DNA of 64,000 bases from Prolixibacter sp. NT017 (GCF_009617875.1 NZ_BLAV01000001.1:2108001-2172000), one strand, 5' to 3'; counted from the first letter of the stretch, positions 36,328 through 45,434 are shown. The notes: generated by a model from the sequence alone, not told the origin. Translations and numbers: made by a program.

Positions 36328-37011
36328 TTATTGGCCGTAATAAGCGTTTTTACCGTGCTTCCGCTCGTAGTGCTTCTTCACCAAATGCGGATTCATGGTC
36401 AGATCAGGATTATTCATGAAGGCAAAGGTTGCCATCTTGGAAATCTCTTCCATGACCACTGCATTATGAACCGCGTTGTGCGCATCTTTTCCCCACGAAA
36501 ACGGTCCGTGGTTCTTCACCAGCACACCGGGAATTTCCATCGGCTTCAGCCGGGCAAATGTCTCCACAATCACATTGCCGGTTTCTTTTTCATACTCACC
36601 AAAAACTTCTCCTTCGGTCATATCGCGTGTACAAGGAATGTCGTTGGCAAAGTAATCGGCGTGTGTTGTACCGATAATTGGGAGTGCTTTTCCCGACTGC
36701 GCCCAGGCAGTTGAATAGGTGGAATGGGTGTGCACTACCCCACCTATTTCCGGAAATTCCTTATAAAGCACCAGATGCGTGGGCATATCCGACGACGGTT
36801 TCAGATTTCCTTCCACCACATTGCCATCCATATCCACAACGACCATATCAGAGGCTTTCATCACCGAATAATCCACACCGCTCGGCTTGATAACGAACAG
36901 CCCTTTCTCCCGGTCGATGCCACTCACGTTTCCCCATGTAAAAATCACGAGACCGTGTTTTACCAGATCCAGATTCGCCTGAAAAACCTCTTCTTTTAAC
37001 TGCTCTAACAT
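36328..37011 (-). CDS. araD: L-ribulose-5-phosphate 4-epimerase
   Basis: Converts L-ribulose-5-phosphate to D-xylulose-5-phosphate, feeding the pentose phosphate pathway. Class II aldolase/adducin fold with Zn ligands in [14 protein letters not shown] and a C-terminal His in [15 protein letters not shown], plus [11 protein letters not shown] and KPSGVDY near the N-terminus. The 227-residue length fits AraD. It lies between araA and araB. Confidence 0.95.
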   Translation of the reverse strand: MLEQLKEEVFQANLDLVKHGLVIFTWGNVSGIDREKGLFVIKPSGVDYSVMKASDMVVVDMDGNVVEGNLKPSSDMPTHLVLYKEFPEIGGVVHTHSTYSTAWAQSGKALPIIGTTHADYFANDIPCTRDMTEGEVFGEYEKETGNVIVETFARLKPMEIPGVLVKNHGPFSWGKDAHNAVHNAVVMEEISKMATFAFMNNPDLTMNPHLVKKHYERKHGKNAYYGQ

Positions 37012-37038
37012 GATTCAACTTTTTTAAGGTTGAGAAAA

Positions 37039-37089
37039 CGGTCCGGAGCGTAAAACCTCAAAAACCAGAAAGCCAGAGCCTCCGGACCG
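37039..37089. other. Intercistronic inverted repeat araA-araD
   Basis: Perfect 10-bp inverted repeat CGGTCCGGAG / CTCCGGACCG with a 31-nt loop, within the 108-bp gap between araA and araD. No T-run follows on the minus strand. It shares GGTCCGG with the hairpin after araB. Confidence 0.6.
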
Positions 37090-37119
37090 CTACTTTAATT
37101 TTATCCGCTTTGCGCTAAA

Positions 37120-38628
37120 TCAGTTGATTCCGCCTTTCAGCATGTAGTACACTTCGTTCCAGCGAAGTTCTTTCTTCAGTTCCGACACTTTGGTATCCTT
37201 GTCAATCAGGATATATTCCACATCGGCCAGCTCAGCAAAATCTTCCACAAATTCAGGCGTGAGTGCCAAGGTGAAAACCGAGTGATGAGTACCGCCGGCA
37301 TAAATCCAGGCAGCTGCACCATCTTCCAGGTTTGGATGTGTCTTCCACAGCGCACGGGCTACCGGAAGCTTGGGCAAATCCTGGTAAGGTTCGATTACAT
37401 CCAGCGTATTAACGATTACCCGGAAACGGTTGCCCATATCGATAAGCGTCACGTTCATGGCATCGCCTGTTTCGCTATCGAACACCAGACGGGCCGGAGC
37501 ATCTTTACCGCCAATTCCCAACGGATGTACTTCCAGCTTTGGCTTTTTAACAGCAATCGACGGACAGATTTCCAGCATGTGCGAACCGAGAACGGCCGGA
37601 GCTGCCGGATCGAGATGGTAGGTATAATCTTCCATGAACGAGCTACCGCCCTTCAGTCCGGTTGACATCGTTTTAATGATGCGCAGCATAGCAGCCTGTT
37701 TCCAGTCACCTTCGGCACCGAAACCATATCCGGCAGCCATCAGACGCTGAGAAGCCAGTCCCGGTAACTGTGAAAGTCCGGTCAGATTCTCAAAGTTCGT
37801 GGTGAATGCCTTGAAATCACCGTCTTCCATGAAACGTTTCAACGCAATTTCGTAACGGGCCTGTACGCGAACATTCTCGTAATACTCACCGCCTTTTTTG
37901 CAGTTGTCCGCTAAATCATACAACTCGTTGTACTCTTCCACCAATGCATCCACATCAGCATCGCTTACTGCATCGACGTATTTTACTAAATCACCGACAC
38001 CAAAAGCTGAGATCTGCCAACCGAATTTAATTTGTGCTTCCACTTTGTCGCCTTCGGTAACAGCTACCTCACGCATGTTATCACCAAAACGGGCTACCTT
38101 CAGTCCCTGCGAATCGGCCCAGCCAATGGCAGTACGGCACCACGCTCCTACTTTCTCCTGCACTTTTTCATCCTGCCAGTGACCAACAACCACTTTCCGG
38201 TTCTTTCGCATACGCGCATTGATGAAACCGTACTCGCGACCACCATGTGCACTCTGGTTCAGGTTCATGAAATCCATGTCGATTTCATCCCACGGAATGT
38301 CACGGTTGAACTGCGTGTGCAAATGCATGTAAGGCTTATTCAATGTCTTCAGGCCAGCAATCCACATTTTTGCGGGTGAGAAGGTGTGCATCCAGGTAAT
38401 TACACCAATACACGATGCATCTGAATTCGCTTCTACACAAATATTCAGTATTTCGTCAGGGGTTTTTACCACCGGTTTGAAAACCACTTCTACAGGCAAT
38501 TTCCCGGAGGCATTCAAACCTTTTACAATTGTTTCGGAGTCTGTATCAACTTGCTTGAGCGTCTCCGGGCCGTACAAATGCTGGCTTCCGGTGACGAACC
38601 AAACAACTTTTTGATTGAGTTCTTTCAT
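37120..38628 (-). CDS. araA: L-arabinose isomerase
   Basis: Isomerises L-arabinose to L-ribulose. It has the AraA N-terminal signature VVWFVTGSQHLYGPETL, the metal-binding Glu and His residues in the central part (TGLKGGSSFMEDYTYHL, with Glu in the loop), and the C-terminal GGTHHSVFTLAL. The 502 residues are full length. It follows the symporter gene by 31 bp and begins the catabolic part of the operon. Confidence 0.97.
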   Translation of the reverse strand: MKELNQKVVWFVTGSQHLYGPETLKQVDTDSETIVKGLNASGKLPVEVVFKPVVKTPDEILNICVEANSDASCIGVITWMHTFSPAKMWIAGLKTLNKPYMHLHTQFNRDIPWDEIDMDFMNLNQSAHGGREYGFINARMRKNRKVVVGHWQDEKVQEKVGAWCRTAIGWADSQGLKVARFGDNMREVAVTEGDKVEAQIKFGWQISAFGVGDLVKYVDAVSDADVDALVEEYNELYDLADNCKKGGEYYENVRVQARYEIALKRFMEDGDFKAFTTNFENLTGLSQLPGLASQRLMAAGYGFGAEGDWKQAAMLRIIKTMSTGLKGGSSFMEDYTYHLDPAAPAVLGSHMLEICPSIAVKKPKLEVHPLGIGGKDAPARLVFDSETGDAMNVTLIDMGNRFRVIVNTLDVIEPYQDLPKLPVARALWKTHPNLEDGAAAWIYAGGTHHSVFTLALTPEFVEDFAELADVEYILIDKDTKVSELKKELRWNEVYYMLKGGIN

Positions 38629-38659
38629 GATAATATTACTTGTTTTGAAAAATTATTTC

Positions 38660-40321
38660 TTACCAGAAATAGATATAAAATCCAATAATAAAGGCAATTA
38701 CTATTAATGAATTGATGACGTCCCACTTATTCCAGCTGGCACGGGTCAAAGCAACCTCCTCGGCAGTAGCAGAACGGAAATAAAGTCCTTTGATTTTTGC
38801 CGGATCTTTACCTTCAGTGAAGTAACTGATGATCACCATCAGGAGAATAATAACAATAAACAGGGCAATCTCATAGTGCAACCAGTTTGGCGCTACAATG
38901 AACTTGAAGAAGAAGTTATTCGGATCGAATGAGCTGGCAAATATCTTCATAGCCAAACGCATCATTCCAAGGAAAAAGCCAATAACCAATCCCCAGTAAC
39001 CAGCGGCCGGAGTGGTCTTTTTGGAAACAACCCCCAACAGGAATACGGCGGCGATACCCGGAGCCAGCAACGACTGAACATCCTGCAGATACTGATAAAG
39101 CACCTGCCCCATACCTTTCATAACCGGAATCCAGAGGATACCCAGAACCACAATCACTGCCGTGGCAATTCGTCCCACACGTACCAACTGTTTTTCCGGG
39201 GCATTCGGACGGTATTTTTTATAAAAGTCTACCGTGAAGAGCATAGCTGAAGAGTTGAAAAGCGATGCCAGGGAACTCATCAGAGCCGCCAGGATACCTC
39301 CTACTACCACACCACGAAAACCAGCGGGCAATAATACTCTCACCAGCGTCGAAAATGCTGCATCACTACTTTTCAGGTCAATCAATCCTTTCTGATTCAA
39401 TGCAAAAGCAATCATACCCGGAATCAGGAAAAGGAATACAGGAGTCAGCTTCAGGTAGGCACCAAAAATAGAACCGCGGCGGGCCTGAGTCTGGTCTCTT
39501 CCCGAAAGGACACGTTGCACAATATACTGGTCAGTATTCCAATACCAGAAACCAATAATAGCCGACCCTAATATCACCCCGGTCCATGGGAATTCCGGGT
39601 CGTTGGCCGAGCGAATCACACTGGCCATACTGTCGCCGGTAGCCGTTTTGGCTGCGCGGGTAATCTCCATCAGCTGATCCCAGCCTCCCAGCATGTGCAA
39701 ACCGGTAACCAGAATCACTATGGAACCGATTAACAGGATGGGTGTCTGTAACACCGATGTATACAGCACGGCTTTCATTCCGCCAAAGGTGGTATACAAA
39801 CCGGTTATCACCACCAGTCCAATGGCACTCACCCAGAAGAAATCGACGTGATAGCCCAATAAAGTTATGTACTGAATATTGAACACACTTTTGAAAACCA
39901 CACCTCCGGCATAAACCGTTACGGCCACTTTTGTCAACACGTAACTTACCAGTGAGATGATGGACAGAAAAGAGCGTGATTTGGAATTGTAACGTCTCTC
40001 CAGGAATTCAGGCATGGTATACACACCGCTACGTGCATAAAGCGGAACGAACAACCATCCCAGCATTAGAATTAGCCATCCCTGCATCTCCCACGATGCC
40101 ATTGCCATTCCACTTTCAGCACCGGCGCCGGCCAGTCCTACCAGGTGTTCAGAACCGATATTGGATGCAAAAATGGATGCACCAATCGCGATCCAGGTAG
40201 CATCGCGACCTGCCAAAAAGTAATCAGATGAGGTATCGTCCTTTTGTCTAATCACCCAGACGATAATCCCTATCATCAACAGGAAGAATCCTCCCAATAC
40301 GAGCCAGTCTAATAAAGCCAT
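38660..40321 (-). CDS. Sodium/solute symporter (SSS family), probable L-arabinose transporter
   Basis: Inner-membrane symporter of about 14 transmembrane segments across 553 residues. Family motifs include ATWIAIGASIFASNIGSEHLVG, TMPEFLERRYNSKS and GGILAALMSSLASLFNSSAML. Its position between the regulator gene and araA makes L-arabinose the likely sugar, with sodium coupling expected for the family; the equivalent gene in Bacteroides is usually called araP or araT. The gap of 93 bp to the regulator gene contains no terminator. Confidence 0.9.
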   Translation of the reverse strand: MALLDWLVLGGFFLLMIGIIVWVIRQKDDTSSDYFLAGRDATWIAIGASIFASNIGSEHLVGLAGAGAESGMAMASWEMQGWLILMLGWLFVPLYARSGVYTMPEFLERRYNSKSRSFLSIISLVSYVLTKVAVTVYAGGVVFKSVFNIQYITLLGYHVDFFWVSAIGLVVITGLYTTFGGMKAVLYTSVLQTPILLIGSIVILVTGLHMLGGWDQLMEITRAAKTATGDSMASVIRSANDPEFPWTGVILGSAIIGFWYWNTDQYIVQRVLSGRDQTQARRGSIFGAYLKLTPVFLFLIPGMIAFALNQKGLIDLKSSDAAFSTLVRVLLPAGFRGVVVGGILAALMSSLASLFNSSAMLFTVDFYKKYRPNAPEKQLVRVGRIATAVIVVLGILWIPVMKGMGQVLYQYLQDVQSLLAPGIAAVFLLGVVSKKTTPAAGYWGLVIGFFLGMMRLAMKIFASSFDPNNFFFKFIVAPNWLHYEIALFIVIILLMVIISYFTEGKDPAKIKGLYFRSATAEEVALTRASWNKWDVINSLIVIAFIIGFYIYFW

Positions 40322-40414
40322 AATCTACGATTTAATTGTTTAATTGGTTCAATTTACTTTTAGATGATATTATAGGTCGTTTTGACTTTTATCCAGATTA
40401 AAAAATAATTTCCG

Positions 40415-41098
40415 TTAGAGTTCAAACGAAAAGCCGTTTGCTTCATACTCTTCGTATCGCTCTTTGTTAAAAGCGTACAGGTAAGCGCCTTTCTTCGAAT
40501 TGCTCATATCTTTTATTGGCAATCGGTCCAGTAAGTTCATGGAAATAATTTTCCGCCGAAAATTGGCTGGTTCCAGTTTTTCCTGGTAAATGGCTTCATA
40601 TAACAAACGCAACTGAGTAATCGTAAATGTTTCAGGAAGCAACTCAAATCCAATGGGTTGGTATTTTGCCCTCCTTTTCAGACGCCTCAATGCTTTATCA
40701 ACAATCTCCGAGTGGTCGAATACCAGGTTGGGAATCTCATTGATGGAGAACCACTGAGCACCATGCTTTTTCAAAAGGTCTTCGCGGTAATCCTGAATAT
40801 TAATCAAAGAGTAATAAGCCATACTAACGACACGGGCTGCGGGGTCACGATCGATTTCAGAAAATGCACTCAACTGCTCCATATAAATGTCACGCATACC
40901 TGTAATACGGGCAAGTACCCGATAAGCGGCGTCATCCAGAGTCTCTTCTTTCTGGAGGAATCCCCCCATGAGTGACCAACCACCCTTTTCAGGCTCAAAA
41001 TCACGTTTATACAGAAGTAGATTGAGATGTTCGCCGTCGAAACCAAAGATGACACAGTCGACGGCCAAATGAAACCTTTCCTTATCAGTATATGGCAT
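40415..41098 (-). CDS. araR: Nudix-domain transcriptional regulator, AraR-like
   Basis: Regulator of the NrtR-like group: an N-terminal Nudix domain (about 8-135) fused to a C-terminal winged-helix DNA-binding domain (about 150-227). The Nudix box region reads GGFLQKEETLDDAAYRVL and is degenerate relative to GX5EX7REUXEEXGU (Ala-Tyr-Arg-Val in place of the REuxEE core), fitting an effector-binding rather than catalytic role. In Bacteroides the arabinose regulator AraR is of exactly this class and senses L-arabinose as a repressor. It is divergent from nothing nearby and precedes the ara genes in the same direction, so it likely controls its own operon. Confidence 0.88.
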   Translation of the reverse strand: MPYTDKERFHLAVDCVIFGFDGEHLNLLLYKRDFEPEKGGWSLMGGFLQKEETLDDAAYRVLARITGMRDIYMEQLSAFSEIDRDPAARVVSMAYYSLINIQDYREDLLKKHGAQWFSINEIPNLVFDHSEIVDKALRRLKRRAKYQPIGFELLPETFTITQLRLLYEAIYQEKLEPANFRRKIISMNLLDRLPIKDMSNSKKGAYLYAFNKERYEEYEANGFSFEL

Positions 41099-41120
41099 AG
41101 TTGAGCTTTATTGGTGCAAC

Positions 41121-41139
41121 AAATGTCATATTTACATTT
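41121..41139. promoter_or_regulatory. Candidate AraR operator
   Basis: 19-bp near-perfect palindrome AAATGTCATATTTACATTT (arms AAATGT/ACATTT), 22 bp upstream of the araR start codon. This is where an autoregulatory AraR site would be expected, and the AT-rich ~20-bp palindrome is the kind of site known for Nudix regulators. No second copy was found before the symporter or GH51 genes. Confidence 0.5.
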
Positions 41140-41306
41140 ATTATTTACAAATAAATTTTTAATTTTTTTGGAGAACATGTTAAAGAATAGACTAACTAAT
41201 TCTCATTTGAAAGTTATTGTATCCTTCTACCACAACACAAGCGCCCGGAAACAACACCAGTACACACACCTTATACTATGCCGCAGTTGCTCTCCAACAA
41301 ACAAAA

Positions 41307-41330
41307 AAAGCCATCACTACGGATGGCTTT
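41307..41330 (-). terminator. Intrinsic terminator of the RIC-Rrf2 operon
   Basis: On the minus strand AAAGCCATC, 6-nt loop, GATGGCTTT followed by a T-run (plus-strand A-run from 41303). It lies 24 bp after the stop of the 41354 membrane-protein gene. Confidence 0.85.
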
Positions 41331-41353
41331 CGAAATAAATATTGTGTAAACAG

Positions 41354-41815
41354 CTAACTGCTGTGAATTTCCAGCTTCAGTTTCCGAACCACACCAAAAG
41401 TGGTTGAAAACAAGAGAATAACTTTAATGACCTCCAGCCCGATATAAACAAAATGTGCCGGATCTGAGGTGGGCTGCGCGCCATTAATAATTTCAACCGC
41501 ACGGTGTGTCAAAACGGGCAAAAGAACAAACGTCTGGACGGCAACAATCACTGCAAGTCCTGCAACCATAAAAGTCAACTTGTCCTTTAAAAATCCGAAG
41601 TTCCGCTTAACAAAGAATAGTAACAACAGGGTAAGCACAATCTCCACCCGGTTTAATCCCGTAAAAACCAGTTTTCCGATGCCCAATCCAATGGGGAGAG
41701 TAACACCCGGCGCCTGGAATTTCAGCCAGGCTTCCATAAAACTGATCGCACATACGAAGCCAGCCCAAAACATCAGAATGATGATGGGTGCAAATGCAAT
41801 GCGTTTATTCATCAT
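41354..41815 (-). CDS. Small integral membrane protein (DUF4149-like)
   Basis: 153-residue protein with four predicted transmembrane helices (about 7-27, 48-68, 78-100, 120-142). It has few polar residues inside the membrane and no ligand motif that I can name. The pattern FWAGFVCAISFMEAWLKFQAPGV at the start is recurrent in Bacteroidota membrane proteins located with NO-detoxification genes. It starts 4 bp after the Rrf2 gene and is the last member of the operon, so a role in NO or heme-copper oxidase physiology is plausible but unproven. Confidence 0.7.
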   Translation of the reverse strand: MMNKRIAFAPIIILMFWAGFVCAISFMEAWLKFQAPGVTLPIGLGIGKLVFTGLNRVEIVLTLLLLFFVKRNFGFLKDKLTFMVAGLAVIVAVQTFVLLPVLTHRAVEIINGAQPTSDPAHFVYIGLEVIKVILLFSTTFGVVRKLKLEIHSS

Positions 41816-41819
41816 ATAG

Positions 41820-42266
41820 TTAATTCATTAATCGATTAATGACGGCCTCCCGCTTCATCACCTTTTGAGCCAGGGAATAAATTGTCTCCTTGCGTACCAG
41901 GCGATAAAATCCGTCCCGGATAGGAAGAAACTCTTCATGCATCGGACAAGGATGTGTGTCGTCGCAATGCTTTAATCCGAATCCGCAACTGGTAAATATA
42001 TGGGCATCTCCCATTTGGCTGATGACATCATACAGAGTAGGTGAGGCCTCGGGGGTAAGCTCTTTGAAAAAGAATCCTCCTCCCCGGCCTTTCACCGAAG
42101 AAAGTACACGCGATCGGGCTAACGTCTGCAAGATTTTGGCGGTGTAGGGTTCCGGACTTTCAATTTCTTTTGCTACTTCACGAAAGCCGGGCGTTTTCCC
42201 TTCCAGATTTTTCATACAGATGTAAACCAAGGCCCTGATGGCGTATTCAGCTGCTTTTCCTACCAT
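41820..42266 (-). CDS. Rrf2-family transcriptional regulator (NsrR-like)
   Basis: Winged-helix regulator of 148 residues. The recognition region includes EPYTAKILQTLARSRVLSSVKGRGGGFFF. Three conserved cysteines occur as SCGFGLKHCDDTHPCPMH, as in Fe-S-binding Rrf2 members such as NsrR that sense NO. Its genomic setting between RIC and a membrane protein, divergent from the NO reductase, supports NO sensing. It starts 20 bp after the RIC gene. The target site is probably the shared control region at 43060-43085. Confidence 0.88.
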   Translation of the reverse strand: MVGKAAEYAIRALVYICMKNLEGKTPGFREVAKEIESPEPYTAKILQTLARSRVLSSVKGRGGGFFFKELTPEASPTLYDVISQMGDAHIFTSCGFGLKHCDDTHPCPMHEEFLPIRDGFYRLVRKETIYSLAQKVMKREAVINRLMN

Positions 42267-42286
42267 TTTTTAATATAAAAGTTCAT

Positions 42287-43015
42287 CTATTTAACCGCCA
42301 TCTTCTGTTCCAGTTCAATGGCTTTCGGAAAAAGTATGTTATTTTCCAGATGAATGTGCCGATGCAAATCCTTTTCAAAGTCGGCCAACTGCTGATAAGT
42401 TACCCGAAAGGTATTGCAGGCGTCATCCGGAATACTGTATCCGGCCGATAATTTAGCAATCTTTTCAAAACGTTCTCCTTCGTTTTGATGTTCCTGCATC
42501 ATCATTGCAACCGGATTTTCTACCTGCCCGAATGACGGCGCCTGATAAGGAACTTCTCCCTTTTTTACCGCTTCCAGACGCTTAATATGAGGAAAAAGAA
42601 CCATTTCTTCCTTTTGTAAGTGCATCGTCAAATCGCCAGCTGAACCTTCGAATAATTTTTTGATCTCAATTATCTCGGGATGGTGTTCACTGTGCTTTCG
42701 CTCTATCTTCTCCAGATTCTCCAATAAAACCGGAATGTGTTTCCTCACATACGTATGATGCCGGTCGACAATATAGTCAATCAGTTTATCCAACGCCAGT
42801 GCATTTAAATATTCAGCATCCGGATCGTTTTCCAGCAGTGCTGCATTTAACTCTTCCAGCAAAATTTCCGGTTCTACACCAGCCTTCCGGCTTGCTTCGT
42901 TCAATGGACGATTGCCGTTACAACAAAAATCAATATGGTGAGAAGCAAACACCTGGGCTGCTTTAAAGTTCTCACGTACAATCTCTCCTACGTTTGAATC
43001 ACTCGTTATCTTCAT
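42287..43015 (-). CDS. RIC/ScdA-type di-iron iron-sulfur cluster repair protein
   Basis: Repairs Fe-S clusters damaged by nitric oxide or oxidants. The N-terminal ScdA_N domain contains HHIDFCCNGNRPL with a Cys-Cys pair. The hemerythrin-like bundle provides His and Glu ligands at DRHHTYVRKHIP, HSEHHPEI, LTMHLQKEEMVLFPHI, MMQEHQNEG and HRHIHLENNILFP. The 242 residues are full length. It is the first gene of a minus-strand operon facing norZ. Confidence 0.94.
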   Translation of the reverse strand: MKITSDSNVGEIVRENFKAAQVFASHHIDFCCNGNRPLNEASRKAGVEPEILLEELNAALLENDPDAEYLNALALDKLIDYIVDRHHTYVRKHIPVLLENLEKIERKHSEHHPEIIEIKKLFEGSAGDLTMHLQKEEMVLFPHIKRLEAVKKGEVPYQAPSFGQVENPVAMMMQEHQNEGERFEKIAKLSAGYSIPDDACNTFRVTYQQLADFEKDLHRHIHLENNILFPKAIELEQKMAVK

Positions 43016-43038
43016 ATCGTTCAGAATTATTTACGACA

Positions 43039-43046
43039 CAAAAATA
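43039..43046 (-). promoter_or_regulatory. -7 box of the RIC promoter
   Basis: Reads TATTTTTG on the minus strand, matching TAnnTTTG, 24 bp before the RIC start codon. Its -33 region would fall within 43060-43072, the same segment used by the divergent norZ promoter. Confidence 0.55.
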
Positions 43047-43059
43047 TGTATTTTTCTTC

Positions 43060-43085
43060 TAAAAGGATTAAAAGGTCTTTTTATA
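43060..43085. promoter_or_regulatory. Shared candidate operator between RIC and norZ
   Basis: Contains the direct repeat AAAAGG-ATT-AAAAGG and an overlapping inverted arm (TCTTTTT). It covers the expected -33 regions of both divergent promoters, so one bound regulator could control both. The adjacent Rrf2 gene is the obvious candidate. Confidence 0.4.
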
Positions 43086-43089
43086 TTTT

Positions 43090-43097
43090 TACATTTG
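43090..43097 (+). promoter_or_regulatory. -7 box of the norZ promoter
   Basis: TACATTTG matches TAnnTTTG exactly, 28 bp before the norZ start codon. The -33 TTTG element is not obvious, as is common for activator-dependent or weak promoters in this phylum. Confidence 0.6.
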
Positions 43098-43125
43098 TTC
43101 ACACCAACTCATAAAACTTGTTGCA

Positions 43126-45369
43126 ATGAACACAAAACGATTATGGGCAGGATTTATCCTTGTCATGGTAATTTCATTTGGTGTATTACTCTACTACGGT
43201 GAAGAAATTTATCGCAAGGCACCTCCCGAACCTGAAAAAGTTGTTACGCAAAGTGGAGAAACTCTTTTTTCCGGCCAGGACATTAAGAATGGGCAAAATG
43301 TGTGGCAATCCATTGGTGGACAAGAACTGGGTACCGTTTGGGGACACGGCGCCTACAAAGCGCCTGACTGGACGGCCGATTGGCTACACAAAGAGGCTGT
43401 TTTTATTCTGAATAAATGGGCCGAAACCGACTATGGAAAAGGCTATGCCGCTCTGAACGATGAAAACAAAGCGGCACTTAAAGCCCGGCTGAAAAACCTG
43501 ATAAGGAAAAACCGGTATGATGAAAATACCGGAGTGCTAACCATTCCTGACGTTCAGGCCGAAGCAGTTAAAGCAATCAGCAAAGAATACACCGGTCTGT
43601 TTATGGATGGTCCTCAATACCAAAAACTCCGCGAAGATTACAGTATTCCACCCGGAACTGTCAAAGACCCGGAAAGGATGCACGAAATGAATGCTTTCTT
43701 TTTCTGGGCTACCTGGGCCACATCGACAGACCGCCCGGGAATGGAAATCACGTATACCAACAACTGGCCGCCCGAAAAACTAATTGACAATAAACCGACC
43801 AGTTCATTGATTATCTGGACCGGATTCAGTGTGATACTACTGCTGGCAGGAATTGGTCTGCTTGCCTGGTATTATGCTTCGAATCGCGAGGAAGAAGATT
43901 TCACGGAAGTTCCGAAAGTCAATCCCCTCTCGGGACAACACATTACACCCTCGATGCGGGCAACACTGAAATACTTTTGGGTTGTATCCCTCCTCATCCT
44001 GGTACAAATTGCCATGGGAATCATCACGGCTCACTATGGTGTGGAAGGATTGGGCTTTTACGGACTCCCCCTCGATAAAGTATTACCGTACAGCATATCC
44101 AGAACATGGCACCTGCAGCTGGCTATCTTCTGGATTGCAACTTCCTGGCTGGCTACCGGATTATTCATGGCACCAGCCGTGTCGGGGCACGAGCCGAAAT
44201 ACCAAAAACTCGGTGTTAACATTCTTTTCATTGCGCTGCTGGTAATTGTCGTCGGCTCACTGGTTGGACAATGGCTGGGAATCATGCAACGGCTTGGTCT
44301 GGTCGAAAACTTCTGGTTCGGTCACCAGGGATACGAATATGTCGACCTGGGCCGTTTCTGGCAGATATTCCTTTTCGCCGGACTTTTTATCTGGCTCTTT
44401 CTGCTGGGACGCGCCCTCTGGCCAGCCATTACCAAGAAATCGGATAACCGACAGCTGCTGATCCTCTTCCTAATCTCGTCTATTGCTATCGCGGCATTCT
44501 ATGGTGCCGGACTGATGTGGGGACGACAAACCAATCTTTCCATTGCCGAATACTGGCGCTGGTGGGTGGTTCACCTTTGGGTGGAAGGATTCTTCGAAGT
44601 ATTTGCTACAGTTGTTATTGCTTTCCTTTTTGTCCGCATGCAACTGATCAAACCGAAGCTGGCTACGGCGACGGTGCTGTTCTCCACCATTATTTTCCTC
44701 TCAGGAGGTATTCTCGGAACATTCCACCACCTCTATTTCGCCGGAACTCCTACGGCCGTTCTGGCTATTGGAGCGACATTCAGCGCCCTGGAGGTCGTGC
44801 CGCTGGTTCTTGTAGGTTTCGAGGCTTATCATAATATCCGAATGAGCAAAGCCAGCGGTTGGATTCAGACCTATAAATGGCCGATTAATTTCTTTGTGGC
44901 AGTGGCGTTCTGGAATCTCGTCGGAGCAGGAATCTTTGGATTTGTCATCAATCCTCCCATCGCACTGTATTACATGCAGGGACTAAACACGACGGCGGTT
45001 CATGCCCACGCTGCTCTGTTCGGTGTTTACGGCATGCTGGGTATCGGTCTGATGTTGTTCGTTTTGCGTGATATGAATCTTCAACCGGAGTGGAAGGAAA
45101 AGCAACTGAAGTTTGCCTTTTGGACACTCAACATCGGGCTGCTGCTGATGGTGCTTATCAGTCTTCTCCCGGTTGGATTGATGCAAACCTGGGCCAGTGT
45201 GAAGTACGGTCTTTGGTATGCCCGTTCACCCCAATTCCTGAATCATCCGCCCATGCAAACCCTCCGTTGGTTGCGCGTGATTGGCGACACAGTCTTTACT
45301 GCCGGCGCATTTGTCTTGGTATGGTTCATTTTCGGACTAAAAACCGGCTGGTCGATTAAAAAGAAATAA
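43126..45369 (+). CDS. norZ: Quinol-dependent nitric oxide reductase (qNOR)
   Basis: Single-subunit inner-membrane enzyme reducing NO to N2O with quinol. The N-terminal ~230 residues contain TM1 and a periplasmic NorC-like domain without a CXXCH heme motif, as in qNOR. The NorB part has 12 helices; the His ligands lie in RTWHLQLAIFWIATSWL, GLVENFWFGHQGYEYVDLG, WWVVHLWVEGFFEVFATV, GTFHHLYFAG and AVHAHAALFGVYGM. The Glu in WVEGFFEV fits NOR rather than oxidase. The 747 residues are typical. It is divergent from the RIC/Rrf2 operon. Confidence 0.96.
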   Translation: MNTKRLWAGFILVMVISFGVLLYYGEEIYRKAPPEPEKVVTQSGETLFSGQDIKNGQNVWQSIGGQELGTVWGHGAYKAPDWTADWLHKEAVFILNKWAETDYGKGYAALNDENKAALKARLKNLIRKNRYDENTGVLTIPDVQAEAVKAISKEYTGLFMDGPQYQKLREDYSIPPGTVKDPERMHEMNAFFFWATWATSTDRPGMEITYTNNWPPEKLIDNKPTSSLIIWTGFSVILLLAGIGLLAWYYASNREEEDFTEVPKVNPLSGQHITPSMRATLKYFWVVSLLILVQIAMGIITAHYGVEGLGFYGLPLDKVLPYSISRTWHLQLAIFWIATSWLATGLFMAPAVSGHEPKYQKLGVNILFIALLVIVVGSLVGQWLGIMQRLGLVENFWFGHQGYEYVDLGRFWQIFLFAGLFIWLFLLGRALWPAITKKSDNRQLLILFLISSIAIAAFYGAGLMWGRQTNLSIAEYWRWWVVHLWVEGFFEVFATVVIAFLFVRMQLIKPKLATATVLFSTIIFLSGGILGTFHHLYFAGTPTAVLAIGATFSALEVVPLVLVGFEAYHNIRMSKASGWIQTYKWPINFFVAVAFWNLVGAGIFGFVINPPIALYYMQGLNTTAVHAHAALFGVYGMLGIGLMLFVLRDMNLQPEWKEKQLKFAFWTLNIGLLLMVLISLLPVGLMQTWASVKYGLWYARSPQFLNHPPMQTLRWLRVIGDTVFTAGAFVLVWFIFGLKTGWSIKKK

Positions 45370-45390
45370 TCAATTAATCGCTGTACACCC

Positions 45391-45423
45391 AAAATCCCTG
45401 AGGTAAATTACTTCAGGGATTTT
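45391..45423. terminator. Bidirectional terminator norZ/deoC
   Basis: 15-bp stem AAAATCCCTGAGGTA / TACTTCAGGGATTTT (one G-T pair) with a 3-nt loop, flanked by A-run and T-run. It ends norZ on the plus strand and the deoC operon on the minus strand. Confidence 0.9.
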
Positions 45424-45434
45424 CTTATTTTGTT

